Assembly: GCA_022565365.1 (NCBI GenBank)
Contig: JAIUMW010000008.1
Span: 1 to 32,955, forward strand
Direction: 5' to 3'
Length of the DNA stretch: 32,955 nucleotides
DNA from: Oceanicaulis sp.
GTDB lineage: Bacteria; Pseudomonadota; Alphaproteobacteria; Caulobacterales; Maricaulaceae
Part shown: positions 20,809 through 29,686 of the stretch, in pieces
How the letters are laid out: every line of letters begins with the position of its first letter
Numbering within the stretch: the first letter of the stretch is position 1
The notes under the pieces: model-generated
What the model saw: only the letters and a program-made list of their open reading frames with translations
The model's database searches: none
What the model was told of the DNA's origin: nothing
Program-made: the position numbers and the translations under genes

Positions 20809-21644
20809 CGCGACAGGCGGCCAAGGCCGTCTGGCAGGGCGATCTCGCGCTCCAGCTCCACAGGCCCGGCCAGATGCACGTGGCCATCCTCCGTCCAGCG
20901 CACGGGCAGATCGCCGCCATCGGCGCGGATCACCGCTTCGCGCCCGGTCCGTCCTTGGCGGCAGGCGGCGACCAGGGCCGCCGCAGCGCCGGTGCCGCAG
21001 GCTTGCGTCAGGCCCGCCCCGCGCTCCCACACCCGCAGACGAATCAGGTCCGGCGCCAGCACGCGGGCAAAGCCGGCATTGACGCGGTCGGGAAACAGCG
21101 CGTCATGCTCCACACCCGGCCCGATGACATCGAGCGGCAGGGCGTCAGGATCGTCCACGAAGAACACCACATGGGGATTGCCCATGGACACCGCGCCCGG
21201 CCCGTCGAGGCGTCCGCCGCCGGGCAGGTCGACTGCATAGTCCATGCGCGCCGTGTCCGGGGCGCGGGCCAGCGGGATGTCGCGCCAGTCCAGCCGCGCG
21301 GGGCCCAGATCCACCTCCGCCCCGCCCTCGCTCAGGCGCCGTGCGCTCAGACGCCCGCCCAACGAGGCCATCTGCAGCGTGTTCTGCGCGTGGTCCTGAA
21401 ACATCAGCCAGGCGGCGGCGCGGGCGCCATTGCCGCAGGCGCCTACCTCCCCGCCATCGCAATTCCACACTCGCAGGCGCGCATCGGCGCCGCCATCGGC
21501 TTCCAGCGCCAGCAGTTGATCGAATGGATGAACCTGCGCCAGCGCCATGATCTCGCCCGGCGTCAGCGCCAGCGGCGCAGCGGCGCCACGCGCATCGATC
21601 AGGATGAAGGCGTTGCCCGCCCCGTTCATCGCAAAGGCTTTCAT
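20805..21644 (-). CDS. dapF: Diaminopimelate epimerase
   Basis: MKAFAMNGAGNAFILIDARG...ACGNGARAAAW...ACGTGAAAALVAA (both catalytic Cys motifs). Confidence 0.95.
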   Translation of the reverse strand: MKAFAMNGAGNAFILIDARGAAAPLALTPGEIMALAQVHPFDQLLALEADGGADARLRVWNCDGGEVGACGNGARAAAWLMFQDHAQNTLQMASLGGRLSARRLSEGGAEVDLGPARLDWRDIPLARAPDTARMDYAVDLPGGGRLDGPGAVSMGNPHVVFFVDDPDALPLDVIGPGVEHDALFPDRVNAGFARVLAPDLIRLRVWERGAGLTQACGTGAAAALVAACRQGRTGREAVIRADGGDLPVRWTEDGHVHLAGPVELEREIALPDGLGRLSR

Positions 21645-21803
21645 GTGGCGAGGCTTTACGCGTTCGGCCGGAGCCATGCAATCGGGGAGGAAATCGGGCG
21701 CGCAGACCTGTGGACATGTTGTGAGAATTTAATGCGGGCGGCTTTGACGCGGCACGCTGCGCGCTGTTGAATGCGCACGCTTTTCACGCTGGGAGGATGC
21801 CCG

Positions 21804-24008
21804 ATGCGCCGCTGGAAATTTAGCCTGACCGCCGCTGCCCTTGTGGCGCTGGCGGCCTGCTCGCCCAATTCACAGGATGCCGAAAACATGGATAGCGCCA
21901 CGCCAACTGAAGAGGCCGAGCACAGCGTGTCTGCGCTCAATCAGGCGATCCAGGCGGGCGAGGAGCATCTTGAATGGCTTGAGGAGGTCGAGGGCGAGGA
22001 TGCGCTGGGCTTCGCCCGCCTGCAAAATGAGCGCTCGCTGGGCCTGTTGCAGGCCGATCCGCGCTACCAGACCCTCTATGACCAGGCGATTGAAGTGCTC
22101 GAGAGCACCGACCGCATCCCTTATGTGGGCGTGCGTGGCGGAGAGCTGTGGAATTTCTGGCGCGACGCGGAGAATATCCACGGCCTGTGGCGCAAGACCA
22201 GCGTGGAGAGCTACGCCACCGGCACGCCGGAATGGGACGTGGTGCTGGATGTGGACGCGCTGGCCCGCGCCGAAGACACAAACTGGGTGTGGGGCGGATC
22301 AAGCTGCCTGGGTCCTGATTACCGCCATTGCATCCTGACCCTGTCGGACGGCGGCTCTGACGCTGCGGTGCGCCGCGAATTCGACACCCAGACCCGCACC
22401 TTCGTGGAGGACGGGTTCGTCATTCCGCAGACCAAAGGCTCGTCGGCGTGGATTGACGAGAACACGCTGCTCATCGCCACCTCGCTTGAGGCGGACGAGA
22501 CCACCACGTCGGGCTATCCTTTCGTGGTCAAGCGCTGGACGCGCGGCACGCCGATCGAGGATGCTGAAATCGTGTTCTCCGGCGCGCGCGGTGATGTGGG
22601 CGGGTGGCCGGCGCGCTTTGAGCAGGCCGACGGAACCGCCTATTTCATGGCGATTCAGCGCGAGAGCTTCTTTGAAGGCGTCTACTGGCTCTTGCCTGAG
22701 GGCGCGACGGGCGAGCCCATCGCCCTGCCCCTGCCGCGCAAATCCACACCCCAGGCCCTGTTCGGCGGCCAGCTGATCTTCACCACCGAGGAAGACTGGA
22801 CGCCCGTGGAGGGCGGACCGACCTTCCCTGCGGGCGCGGCGCTGTCCATCGACATGGCCGCGCTGGCGCAGTCGGGTGAGTTGCCCGAAGTCAAAACCGT
22901 GTTCGTGCCGGATTCGCGCCAGTCCATCGGCTCAGTGGCCGCCACGGCGAATAATCTCCTGGTGGTGATCAGCGATAACGTGGTGAGCCGCCTGGAGGCC
23001 TTCACCTATTCGGGCGGCGCCTGGTCCAGCCGGCCCATCGAGGCGCCGGAGAACGCGTCCATCTCCATCGTCACCGCCGATGACCAAAGCGATCTGGCCT
23101 ATGTGAACGTGTCGGGCTTCCTCAATCCCGAAGCGCTCTACCGCGTCACCTCTGACCTGACGCTGGAGCCGGCCATGTCGGCGCCGGCCTGGTTTGATGC
23201 TGACGGCATGATCGTCGAGCAGCGCCAGGCGCGCAGCTCGGACGGCACGATGATCCCGTACTTCATCGTCCGGCGCGCCGATGTCACCGGCCCGCAACCC
23301 ACCCTGCTTTACGCCTATGGCGGCTTCCAGGTGTCATTGAACCCGTCCTATTCGGGCGTGCGCGGCCGGCTATGGCTGGAAAATGGCGGCACGTATGTGC
23401 TGGCCAATATCCGCGGTGGCGGCGAGTTTGGCCCGGCCTGGCACCAGGCAGGCCTGCGCACCAACCGTCAGCGCATCTTTGACGATCTGATCGCCGTGGC
23501 TGAGGACCTGATCGCCACCGGCGAAACCACCGCGCCGCAGCTCGGCGTGATGGGCGGGTCCAATGGCGGGCTGCTGACCGGGGTGATGTATGTCCAGCGG
23601 CCCGATCTGTGGGGCGCGGTGATCAGCCAGGTGCCGCTTCTGGACATGATGCGCTTCCACCTCCTGCTCGCCGGCGCCAGCTGGCAGGACGAGTATGGCT
23701 TCCCCGACGAGAACGAGGACGAGCGCGCCTTCCTGCGCTCCATCTCGCCGGTGCACAACGTGGAGGAGGACGGCGACTACCCGCCGATCTTCATCCTCAC
23801 CTCCACCAAGGATGACCGGGTTCATCCTGGCCATGCGCGCAAGCTGGCCTTCCTGCTCGATCAACTGGGCCATGAAATGCTGTATTACGAGAACATCGAG
23901 GGCGGCCATTCGGCGGCGGCCAATCTGCGTGAGGCGGCCAACCGTCAGGCGCTGGAATACGTGTTCCTGATGCAGACCCTGATGGACCGCGCGCAGGGCG
24001 AAGACTGA
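21804..24008 (+). CDS. Prolyl oligopeptidase family (S9) serine peptidase, predicted lipoprotein
   Basis: Lipobox LAAC after signal MRRWKFSLTAAALVA; GVMGGSNGGLLTG nucleophile, TSTKDDRVHPGHARKL, EGGHSAA. Confidence 0.93.
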   Translation: MRRWKFSLTAAALVALAACSPNSQDAENMDSATPTEEAEHSVSALNQAIQAGEEHLEWLEEVEGEDALGFARLQNERSLGLLQADPRYQTLYDQAIEVLESTDRIPYVGVRGGELWNFWRDAENIHGLWRKTSVESYATGTPEWDVVLDVDALARAEDTNWVWGGSSCLGPDYRHCILTLSDGGSDAAVRREFDTQTRTFVEDGFVIPQTKGSSAWIDENTLLIATSLEADETTTSGYPFVVKRWTRGTPIEDAEIVFSGARGDVGGWPARFEQADGTAYFMAIQRESFFEGVYWLLPEGATGEPIALPLPRKSTPQALFGGQLIFTTEEDWTPVEGGPTFPAGAALSIDMAALAQSGELPEVKTVFVPDSRQSIGSVAATANNLLVVISDNVVSRLEAFTYSGGAWSSRPIEAPENASISIVTADDQSDLAYVNVSGFLNPEALYRVTSDLTLEPAMSAPAWFDADGMIVEQRQARSSDGTMIPYFIVRRADVTGPQPTLLYAYGGFQVSLNPSYSGVRGRLWLENGGTYVLANIRGGGEFGPAWHQAGLRTNRQRIFDDLIAVAEDLIATGETTAPQLGVMGGSNGGLLTGVMYVQRPDLWGAVISQVPLLDMMRFHLLLAGASWQDEYGFPDENEDERAFLRSISPVHNVEEDGDYPPIFILTSTKDDRVHPGHARKLAFLLDQLGHEMLYYENIEGGHSAAANLREAANRQALEYVFLMQTLMDRAQGED

Positions 24009-24084
24009 CGCGTTAACCCTGGGGCAAGCCGGGCGGCCTAGGAGTGGAGGCGATTGATTATTCCTCCCGCCGGGGCCGCCCGCC

Positions 24085-24795
24085 ATGTTCGACAATCGCC
24101 CACCGCAACCGCCTGAAGCCGGCGCTGACACAATGGCCGCCTCCGGCGCGGACCTGGTTGAGCTGCGCTACTGGCTGCGCGCCAATCCTGACGTGATTGC
24201 CGGCGATCCCGACCTGCTGGCGCGGGTTCACGAGCACCTGACACAGTCCGGCGTGGTCGATCTTGGCGCCCATGCAAGGCGCAAGCTGGAGGCCGAGCTC
24301 GCCCGGGCGCGCGCCACCAATGCCGCCCTGATCGCGCTGGCCAAGGCCAATCTCGCCGCCCAGGCCCAGACCCATGCCGCCATCCTGGCGGTGCTGGAGT
24401 GCGAAAACCTGCAAGCGCTGGATCACAAGCTCGCCGGACGCGCGGCCGGGGCGCTGAGCGTTGATCTGATCCGGGTGTTCATCGAGGGCTGCACGCCGCT
24501 GCCCGGCGCCAAGGCGATCCGCCCCTGCTCGCCCGAACTGGTCGAGGCGCTGCTGGGCGCGCGGTCTGAAAAGCTGGGGCCGGTGGACGCCCGCTATGCC
24601 GACGCCCTGTATGGCGAGCAGGCCAAGGGTATGCGCTCAGAAGCGCTGGTGCGGCTGGAGCTGGCGCGCCGGCCCGCCGTTTTGTGCCTGGCTGCGCGCG
24701 ATGCGCGCGCCTTCAGCCCCGATCAGGGCGCGGACCTGCTGCATGTCTTCGCCCGTGTGCTGGAGCGGCGGATATCGCCATGGCTGGCGGGCTGA
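24085..24795 (+). CDS. DUF484 family protein
   Basis: YWLRANPDVIAGDPDLLARV... GAF-like fold; overlaps xerC as in many proteobacteria. Confidence 0.88.
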   Translation: MFDNRPPQPPEAGADTMAASGADLVELRYWLRANPDVIAGDPDLLARVHEHLTQSGVVDLGAHARRKLEAELARARATNAALIALAKANLAAQAQTHAAILAVLECENLQALDHKLAGRAAGALSVDLIRVFIEGCTPLPGAKAIRPCSPELVEALLGARSEKLGPVDARYADALYGEQAKGMRSEALVRLELARRPAVLCLAARDARAFSPDQGADLLHVFARVLERRISPWLAG

Positions 24796-25727
24796 GCCAT
24801 CCCCGATTGTCCGCGCCGGCGGCGATCCCCGCCTGGCTCGATCATCTGTCCGGCGAGCGGCGGCTGGCGCCACGCACGCTCGAGGCCTATGCCCGCGATG
24901 TCGGCGGCCTGTTTGAATTTTTGAGCGGCCATCTGGGGGGCCCGGTGACGCTGGAGGCCCTGTCGAAGCTTGAGGCCGCCGACTGGCGCGCCTGGCTGGC
25001 GGGGCGCCGGCGCGAGGGCTGCGGATCGCGCACGCTGCAGCGCGGATTGTCCGCCGCACGCAGTTTTTTCAGCTATGGACGGCGGCGCTGGGGGCTCGAC
25101 AACCCGGCGCTGACCCTGGTCGAAGCGCCCAAGGCGCCGCGGCGCATGCCCCGCCCGGTGAGCGAAGCCGCCGCGCGCGCCTTGATTGACGCGCCCGGCG
25201 AGACCGGGGCGCCGGCCTGGATCGCCGCGCGCGACACGGCGATCCTGTCCATTCTTTATGGCTGCGGCTTGCGGATATCCGAGGCGCTGGCCCTGACCGG
25301 CGCCGATCACCCCCTGCCGCAAACCCTTCGCGTGACCGGTAAGGGCGGGCGAACGCGCATCGTCCCGGTCCTGCCCCAGGTGCGCGACGCGGTGAGCGCC
25401 TATGTGGCGCTGTGCCCTCACACAATCGAACGCAAAGACCCGCTGTTCCGGGCCGTGCGTGGCGGCCCGCTGGGCCCGCGCGCGGTACAGGCGGCGATGG
25501 AGTTGCTGCGCGCACGCCTGGGCCTGCCGTCCAGCGCCACGCCACACGCCCTGCGCCACGCGTTCGCGACCCATCTCCTGGCCCATGGCGGGGATTTGCG
25601 GGCCATCCAGGACCTGCTGGGCCATGCCTCGCTGTCCACCACGCAAATCTATGCCGATGTGGATGCCGGCGCGCTGGCTCGCCTGCACGCCGCGACCCAT
25701 CCAAGAGCGCGCAAGCGCACAGCCTGA
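24780..25727 (+). CDS. xerC: Tyrosine recombinase XerC
   Basis: LDHLSGERRLAPRTLEAYARDV...ILYGCGLRISEALAL...TPHALRHAFATHLLAHGGDLRAIQDLLGHASLSTTQIYADVD (R-HxxR-H-Y). Confidence 0.94.
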   Translation: MAGGLSHPRLSAPAAIPAWLDHLSGERRLAPRTLEAYARDVGGLFEFLSGHLGGPVTLEALSKLEAADWRAWLAGRRREGCGSRTLQRGLSAARSFFSYGRRRWGLDNPALTLVEAPKAPRRMPRPVSEAAARALIDAPGETGAPAWIAARDTAILSILYGCGLRISEALALTGADHPLPQTLRVTGKGGRTRIVPVLPQVRDAVSAYVALCPHTIERKDPLFRAVRGGPLGPRAVQAAMELLRARLGLPSSATPHALRHAFATHLLAHGGDLRAIQDLLGHASLSTTQIYADVDAGALARLHAATHPRARKRTA

Positions 25728-25743
25728 CATCACTGGGGCTGAA

Positions 25744-25784
25744 ATGAACAAGGCCCGGAGCAATGCGCTCCGGGCCTTGTTCAT
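25744..25784. terminator. Long perfect hairpin (18-bp arms, 5-nt loop) downstream of xerC, probably a bidirectional terminator
   Basis: ATGAACAAGGCCCGGAGC-AATGC-GCTCCGGGCCTTGTTCAT. Confidence 0.75.
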
Positions 25785-25805
25785 GGATCGGGCCTGGTGA
25801 TGGCT

Positions 25806-26018
25806 TTAGCGCATTTCCCAGTACGGGCGGCGGCCCGTCAGGCTGAGCGAAAGCGGATCAGGGCGCGAGACACGGCCCGACAGGGCCAGAACCGCGACCG
25901 TAGCCACCATGCCTGCCAGCGCCAGCACGCTCGTGACCTCAGGGGTCAGCAAACGGGTAGCGAGCGCGGCGAAAACGAGCCAGGCGCCGATCAGAAGGAT
26001 CGCAGTCAGTCTTGGCAT
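25806..26018 (-). CDS. Small two-TM membrane protein, uncharacterised
   Basis: MPRLTAILLIGAWLVFAALATRLLTPEVTSVLALAGMVATVAVLAL...; strong SD GGAGG before ATG at 26018. Confidence 0.6.
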   Translation of the reverse strand: MPRLTAILLIGAWLVFAALATRLLTPEVTSVLALAGMVATVAVLALSGRVSRPDPLSLSLTGRRPYWEMR

Positions 26019-26088
26019 ATCACCCTCCATGGGCTGGCTTTTGATGTCACCAAACTGTCACCTGAGCCGATGGCTGTCAAGTTTTTTA

Positions 26089-26246
26089 GCAGTATACGGA
26101 CGTAATAATGCGGTGCAGTATCCAGAAATATCATTAGAAAACAAATTGTTAAATTCGCTTTCGAGCCGTCAAGGCAATCGCAGGAGGCAAAAATTTCATA
26201 GCGCCCACTTTGCCACAAGATACGGTAAATCAGCTGTATACTGCAC
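26089..26246. repeat. AT-rich intergenic island bounded by inverted GCAGTATAC/GTATACTGC
   Basis: GCAGTATAC 26089-26097, GTGCAGTAT 26113-26121, and the reverse complement of both in GTATACTGCAC 26236-26246. Confidence 0.55.
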
Positions 26247-26278
26247 AATATATGGGGCTTTGGGGCCGTTTCGCCAGT

Positions 26279-27154
26279 TCAGCCGGGCCCCTGCACCCCG
26301 GCCATGACATCGACCCGGTCGGTGATGATCCCGTCCACGCCCAGCTCCATGAGCGCGGCCATGTCATCAGGGTCATTGATGGTCCAGACCTGCACCGCCA
26401 GACCACGCGCCCGGGCCGCCGCGATCAGGCGCGGATGGGCGACATCCAGGCCCGAGGCGCGCGGCGGAATCTGCATCGCATGGGCGCGGGTGGGATGCCA
26501 TTTGGCCAGCCCCAGCCGGGCGGCGATGTAGAAGCTCAGCGCCTCGTTGGACGCCATGCCGGTGGCGACCTCCGGGCAGGCCTCGCGGAAATGGCCCATG
26601 GCGCTGTCATGGAAGGAGCCGACCATGACGCGCTCGCCCATGCCGGCCTCGCGGATCGTGTTGCACATGGCCTGCGCAGCCTCAGCCGTGTCGGGCTTGA
26701 TCTCCACGATCCAGCGCCTGTCAGGATGCGCCGCCAGCGCCTCGGCCAGGGCCGGCGCGCGCACGCCCTGTCGCGCAAAGCGGTCCGCCTCCTCGCCCTC
26801 ATAGCCAAAGGCCGCGTCCAGCGCGCTGACCTGCTCCAGCGTCAATTCTTCCACCCGGCCTGACCCGTTGGTGGTGCGGTCCACCGTATCGTCATGCATC
26901 AGCACCAGCACGCCGTCGGCGGTCATCTGGGTATCCACCTCCAGCACGTCCGCGCCGTCCGCCACCGCCTGGGCGAGCGCTTCCAGCGTATTGGCCGGCG
27001 CCCGGCCGAGCCCGCCGGCATGGGCGATGCGCTCGGCCCGCTCAGGCGTCCGCGCCTCCAGCCAGGGATGGCTCACCGGCGCCGGTCCCGGCCACAGCGC
27101 CGCCCCGGTCCAGACGAGTGCGATGACGGCGATCAGGATCACAAATATACGCAT
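26279..27154 (-). CDS. Glycerophosphodiester phosphodiesterase family protein
   Basis: IAHAGGLGRAPANTLEAL...DVLEVDTQMTADGVLVLMHDDTVDRTTNGSGRVEELTLEQ...VWTINDPDDMAALMELGVDGIITDRVD; start trimmed to ATG 27154. Confidence 0.92.
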   Translation of the reverse strand: MRIFVILIAVIALVWTGAALWPGPAPVSHPWLEARTPERAERIAHAGGLGRAPANTLEALAQAVADGADVLEVDTQMTADGVLVLMHDDTVDRTTNGSGRVEELTLEQVSALDAAFGYEGEEADRFARQGVRAPALAEALAAHPDRRWIVEIKPDTAEAAQAMCNTIREAGMGERVMVGSFHDSAMGHFREACPEVATGMASNEALSFYIAARLGLAKWHPTRAHAMQIPPRASGLDVAHPRLIAAARARGLAVQVWTINDPDDMAALMELGVDGIITDRVDVMAGVQGPG

Positions 27155-27262
27155 GGCGGCCCCCTCAGGCTTTGATCTCAAATCCGCCCACAGACTGGAC
27201 CGACTTGTTGACGCGCCCATGACAGGGCAGTCTGGCCGCGCTTTCAAGGGTGGGGGCGAACA

Positions 27263-28108
27263 ATGCGCGCAAAGATGCTGATGCTGGCGGGCGCCGCCCT
27301 CGCCTTGCTGGTCATACTCGCCCTTGGCGCGCTGATGCTGGGCCGCACCCTGTTCAATGAGCCCAGCGTGGCCCGCCTTGGCTCCGTGACGGATCAGTTT
27401 GGCGAGGCGGGCGTGTTGTTCGTGTTCGCCCATCCCGATGACGAGATCACCGCCAATGCGCTGATGGCGCGCATCGTCGCCGAAGGCGTCCCGGTCCATC
27501 TGTTCACCGCCACCCGGGGCGAGGCGGGAACCCAGTACCCGCCCGTGGTGGATCAGGCGCATCTGGGCGTGGTGCGCGAGGCCGAGGCGCGCAAGCACGG
27601 CTTTGCGCTGGGCGTGGCGAGCCACGATGTGCGCGATCTGGGCGATGGCCAGCTGGAATACCGTCCGCTGGACGATCTGACGGCGCTGGTCGCCGAAACC
27701 ATTTCGCGGACCCGGCCTTCAGCCGTGGTGAGCTTTCATCCCGAAAGCGGCGTCTCGCTGCACCCAGACCACATGATGATCGGCGCGGCGGCGCGCGCGG
27801 CGGTGGAGGCGCTCGGCGAGGACGCGCCAACACTGATTTACGTCCTCGCGCCGCGCCCGGCCCTGCGCCGGTTTGGCGGCGCGCGCGGCCAGCATATCGC
27901 CGCCCTGCAGCCGGACCCGGACTTTGCCGTCCACGCGCCGCCAGGCCCCAAAATCCGCGCCTGGCGCATCCATGAAAGCCAGGCGCGCTATCTGCAGGCC
28001 GCTTACGGCCTGCCGCCGGGCGTTTTGCACCGGCTGTGGACGCAGGAATATTACGCCGTCGCGCCCGCGCCGCCGGGTGATGAAACGGGGCTTGCGCAGC
28101 CGCAGTGA
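27263..28108 (+). CDS. PIG-L/LmbE family deacetylase
   Basis: LFVFAHPDDEITANALMARI...TRGEAGTQ...SFHPESGVSLHPDHMMIGAAAR; N-terminal TM segment. Confidence 0.9.
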   Translation: MRAKMLMLAGAALALLVILALGALMLGRTLFNEPSVARLGSVTDQFGEAGVLFVFAHPDDEITANALMARIVAEGVPVHLFTATRGEAGTQYPPVVDQAHLGVVREAEARKHGFALGVASHDVRDLGDGQLEYRPLDDLTALVAETISRTRPSAVVSFHPESGVSLHPDHMMIGAAARAAVEALGEDAPTLIYVLAPRPALRRFGGARGQHIAALQPDPDFAVHAPPGPKIRAWRIHESQARYLQAAYGLPPGVLHRLWTQEYYAVAPAPPGDETGLAQPQ

Positions 28109-28575
28109 ACGACGTTCAATCGCGCGCCATGAACGAGCTGTTGAGCCTTGCTGCGGTGCTACTGGGTTCGGCCTTGGCCGTCGGGCTCGTGATCGGGCTG
28201 AACGCGGTGCTGGGCGGCTGGACCCCGTCAAAGATCGACAGCGTGGAGAGCGCCGCCGAGGCGCTGGAGCGCGACGTGCTGGGTTTCCGCGCCGGGGGCG
28301 AGGCCGTCGCCGCCACGGACGGGCGCGCCGCGCTGGTGATGGAGGCGGACGGCGCGCGCCTGGGCCTGTCGCTGAGCCGCGGCGATATCATCGTGTCGCG
28401 GGCGCTGCGGCCGGGCGAGGTGCGCAGGGCCGAAGCGCAAGGCGCGCGTCTTGTGATAATCATGGATGACTTCACCCTGCCGCGCGTGTTTGTGACGCTG
28501 GCGGACGAGGCTGAGGCCCGGTTGTGGGCCGACCGCGTGACCGGGTTCGCCAAAGGCCCCGAGCAAGAGACCTGA
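28105..28575 (+). CDS. Uncharacterised protein with N-terminal TM segment
   Basis: GTG start overlapping the upstream TGA (GTGA); NELLSLAAVLLGSALAVGLVIGLNAVLGGW. Confidence 0.65.
   Translation: MNDVQSRAMNELLSLAAVLLGSALAVGLVIGLNAVLGGWTPSKIDSVESAAEALERDVLGFRAGGEAVAATDGRAALVMEADGARLGLSLSRGDIIVSRALRPGEVRRAEAQGARLVIIMDDFTLPRVFVTLADEAEARLWADRVTGFAKGPEQET
28106..28118. promoter_or_regulatory. Palindrome TGAACGACGTTCA (candidate TetR-type operator, copy 1)
   Basis: Perfect 6-bp arms around one central base. Confidence 0.35.
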
Positions 28576-28579
28576 CGCG

Positions 28580-29389
28580 ATGGATGCACCTGAGCTGCCT
28601 GATCCGATCCTGTTTGCGATCCCGGCCTTCGTGGCGCTGATCGTGGCCGAGATGATCTATGCCCGCATGACCGGGCGCGCGCGTTCCGAACCGCGCGACA
28701 GCGCCGCCAGCCTGGGGATGGGGCTGGGCAACACCGTGTCGGGCATCGTGCTGGGCGGGATGGCGCTGGCCTGGTTCCTGTTCATTTCCCAATTCGCCAT
28801 GTTCGATATCGGCTGGGCGCTGTGGGCGTTCGTGCTGTGCTTCGTGCTGGACGATTTCGTCTATTACTGGAGCCACCGCTTCGCCCATACCGTGCGCTGG
28901 TGGTGGGCCGACCATGTGGTCCATCATTCCAGCCAGCACTACAATCTGACCACGGCCTTGCGTCAGCCTTGGCTGAACCCGTTGACCTTCAAGTTCATCT
29001 TTTTCGGGTCCTGGCTGGTCCTCATCGGCTTTCCCGTCGCCATGGTCGCCTTCGTGGGCGCGCTCAATCTGGTCTACCAGTTCTGGATCCATACCGAGAC
29101 GGTGCGCCGCCTGCCCGCGCCCATCGAGTACGTCTTCAACACCCCGTCCCATCACCGCGTCCATCACGCGGTCAATCCGCGCTATCTCGACCGCAATTAC
29201 GCCGGCGTGTTCATCATCTGGGACCGCCTGTTCGGCACGTTCGAGCCTGAACGCGACGACGAGCCGTGCCGCTATGGCATTGTGCGCCAGCTGGGCACCT
29301 ACAACCCGCTGAAAATCTGCCTGCATGAATGGATCGGCATCGTGAAGGACGTGCGCTCGGCGCGCTCGAGCCGCGAAGTGCTGGGTTAG
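28580..29389 (+). CDS. Sterol desaturase/fatty acid hydroxylase family protein (C-terminus interrupted by in-frame TAG)
   Basis: His motifs YYWSHRFAHTVRWWWADHVVHHSSQHYN and HHRVHHAVNPRYLDRNYAGVFIIWDRLFGTFEPE. Reading on past TAG 29387-29389 gives WLGPPGWSPDGSRDCSKTLKKRW... to TAA 29531-29533. Confidence 0.88.
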   Translation: MDAPELPDPILFAIPAFVALIVAEMIYARMTGRARSEPRDSAASLGMGLGNTVSGIVLGGMALAWFLFISQFAMFDIGWALWAFVLCFVLDDFVYYWSHRFAHTVRWWWADHVVHHSSQHYNLTTALRQPWLNPLTFKFIFFGSWLVLIGFPVAMVAFVGALNLVYQFWIHTETVRRLPAPIEYVFNTPSHHRVHHAVNPRYLDRNYAGVFIIWDRLFGTFEPERDDEPCRYGIVRQLGTYNPLKICLHEWIGIVKDVRSARSSREVLG

Positions 29390-29579
29390 TGGCTCGGCCC
29401 GCCGGGCTGGTCGCCGGACGGCAGCCGCGACTGCTCGAAGACCCTCAAGAAGCGCTGGATGGAGCAAAGGCGCGCCGCGGACGGGTCCGAAGCCGCGCGC
29501 GAGGATCCGGCGCAAATTCGCGCGGCGGAGTAAATCCGCGCTAGACACAGGCTGTATCCTGGATCATGGTACCCATAAA

Positions 29580-29594
29580 GTGAACGCTGTTCAC
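29580..29594. promoter_or_regulatory. Palindrome GTGAACGCTGTTCAC upstream of the diiron protein (candidate TetR-type operator, copy 2)
   Basis: 6-bp arms GTGAAC/GTTCAC with a 3-nt spacer, about 93 nt upstream of the ATG at 29687. Confidence 0.5.
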
Positions 29595-29686
29595 GCCTGT
29601 GTCAGGCAAGGAGCGTTCGCAGTTTTGGACCGGACCGCCTGATCATTTCCGGCGCGACGGACGGCCTGACCCGCAGGAGGACGCCC

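Noticed and set aside
24723-25784. 353-aa minus ORF antisense to xerC
   Set aside because: Mirror ORF; XerC on + has all catalytic residues.
26006-26248. 80-aa minus ORF in the AT-rich island
   Set aside because: No SD, no recognisable domain, overlaps the start region of a better-supported small membrane protein.
26089-26250. Possible chromosomal dif site near xerC
   Set aside because: No stretch resembles the 28-bp dif consensus with two XerC/D arms; the inverted repeats here are only about 9-11 bp and about 140 nt apart.
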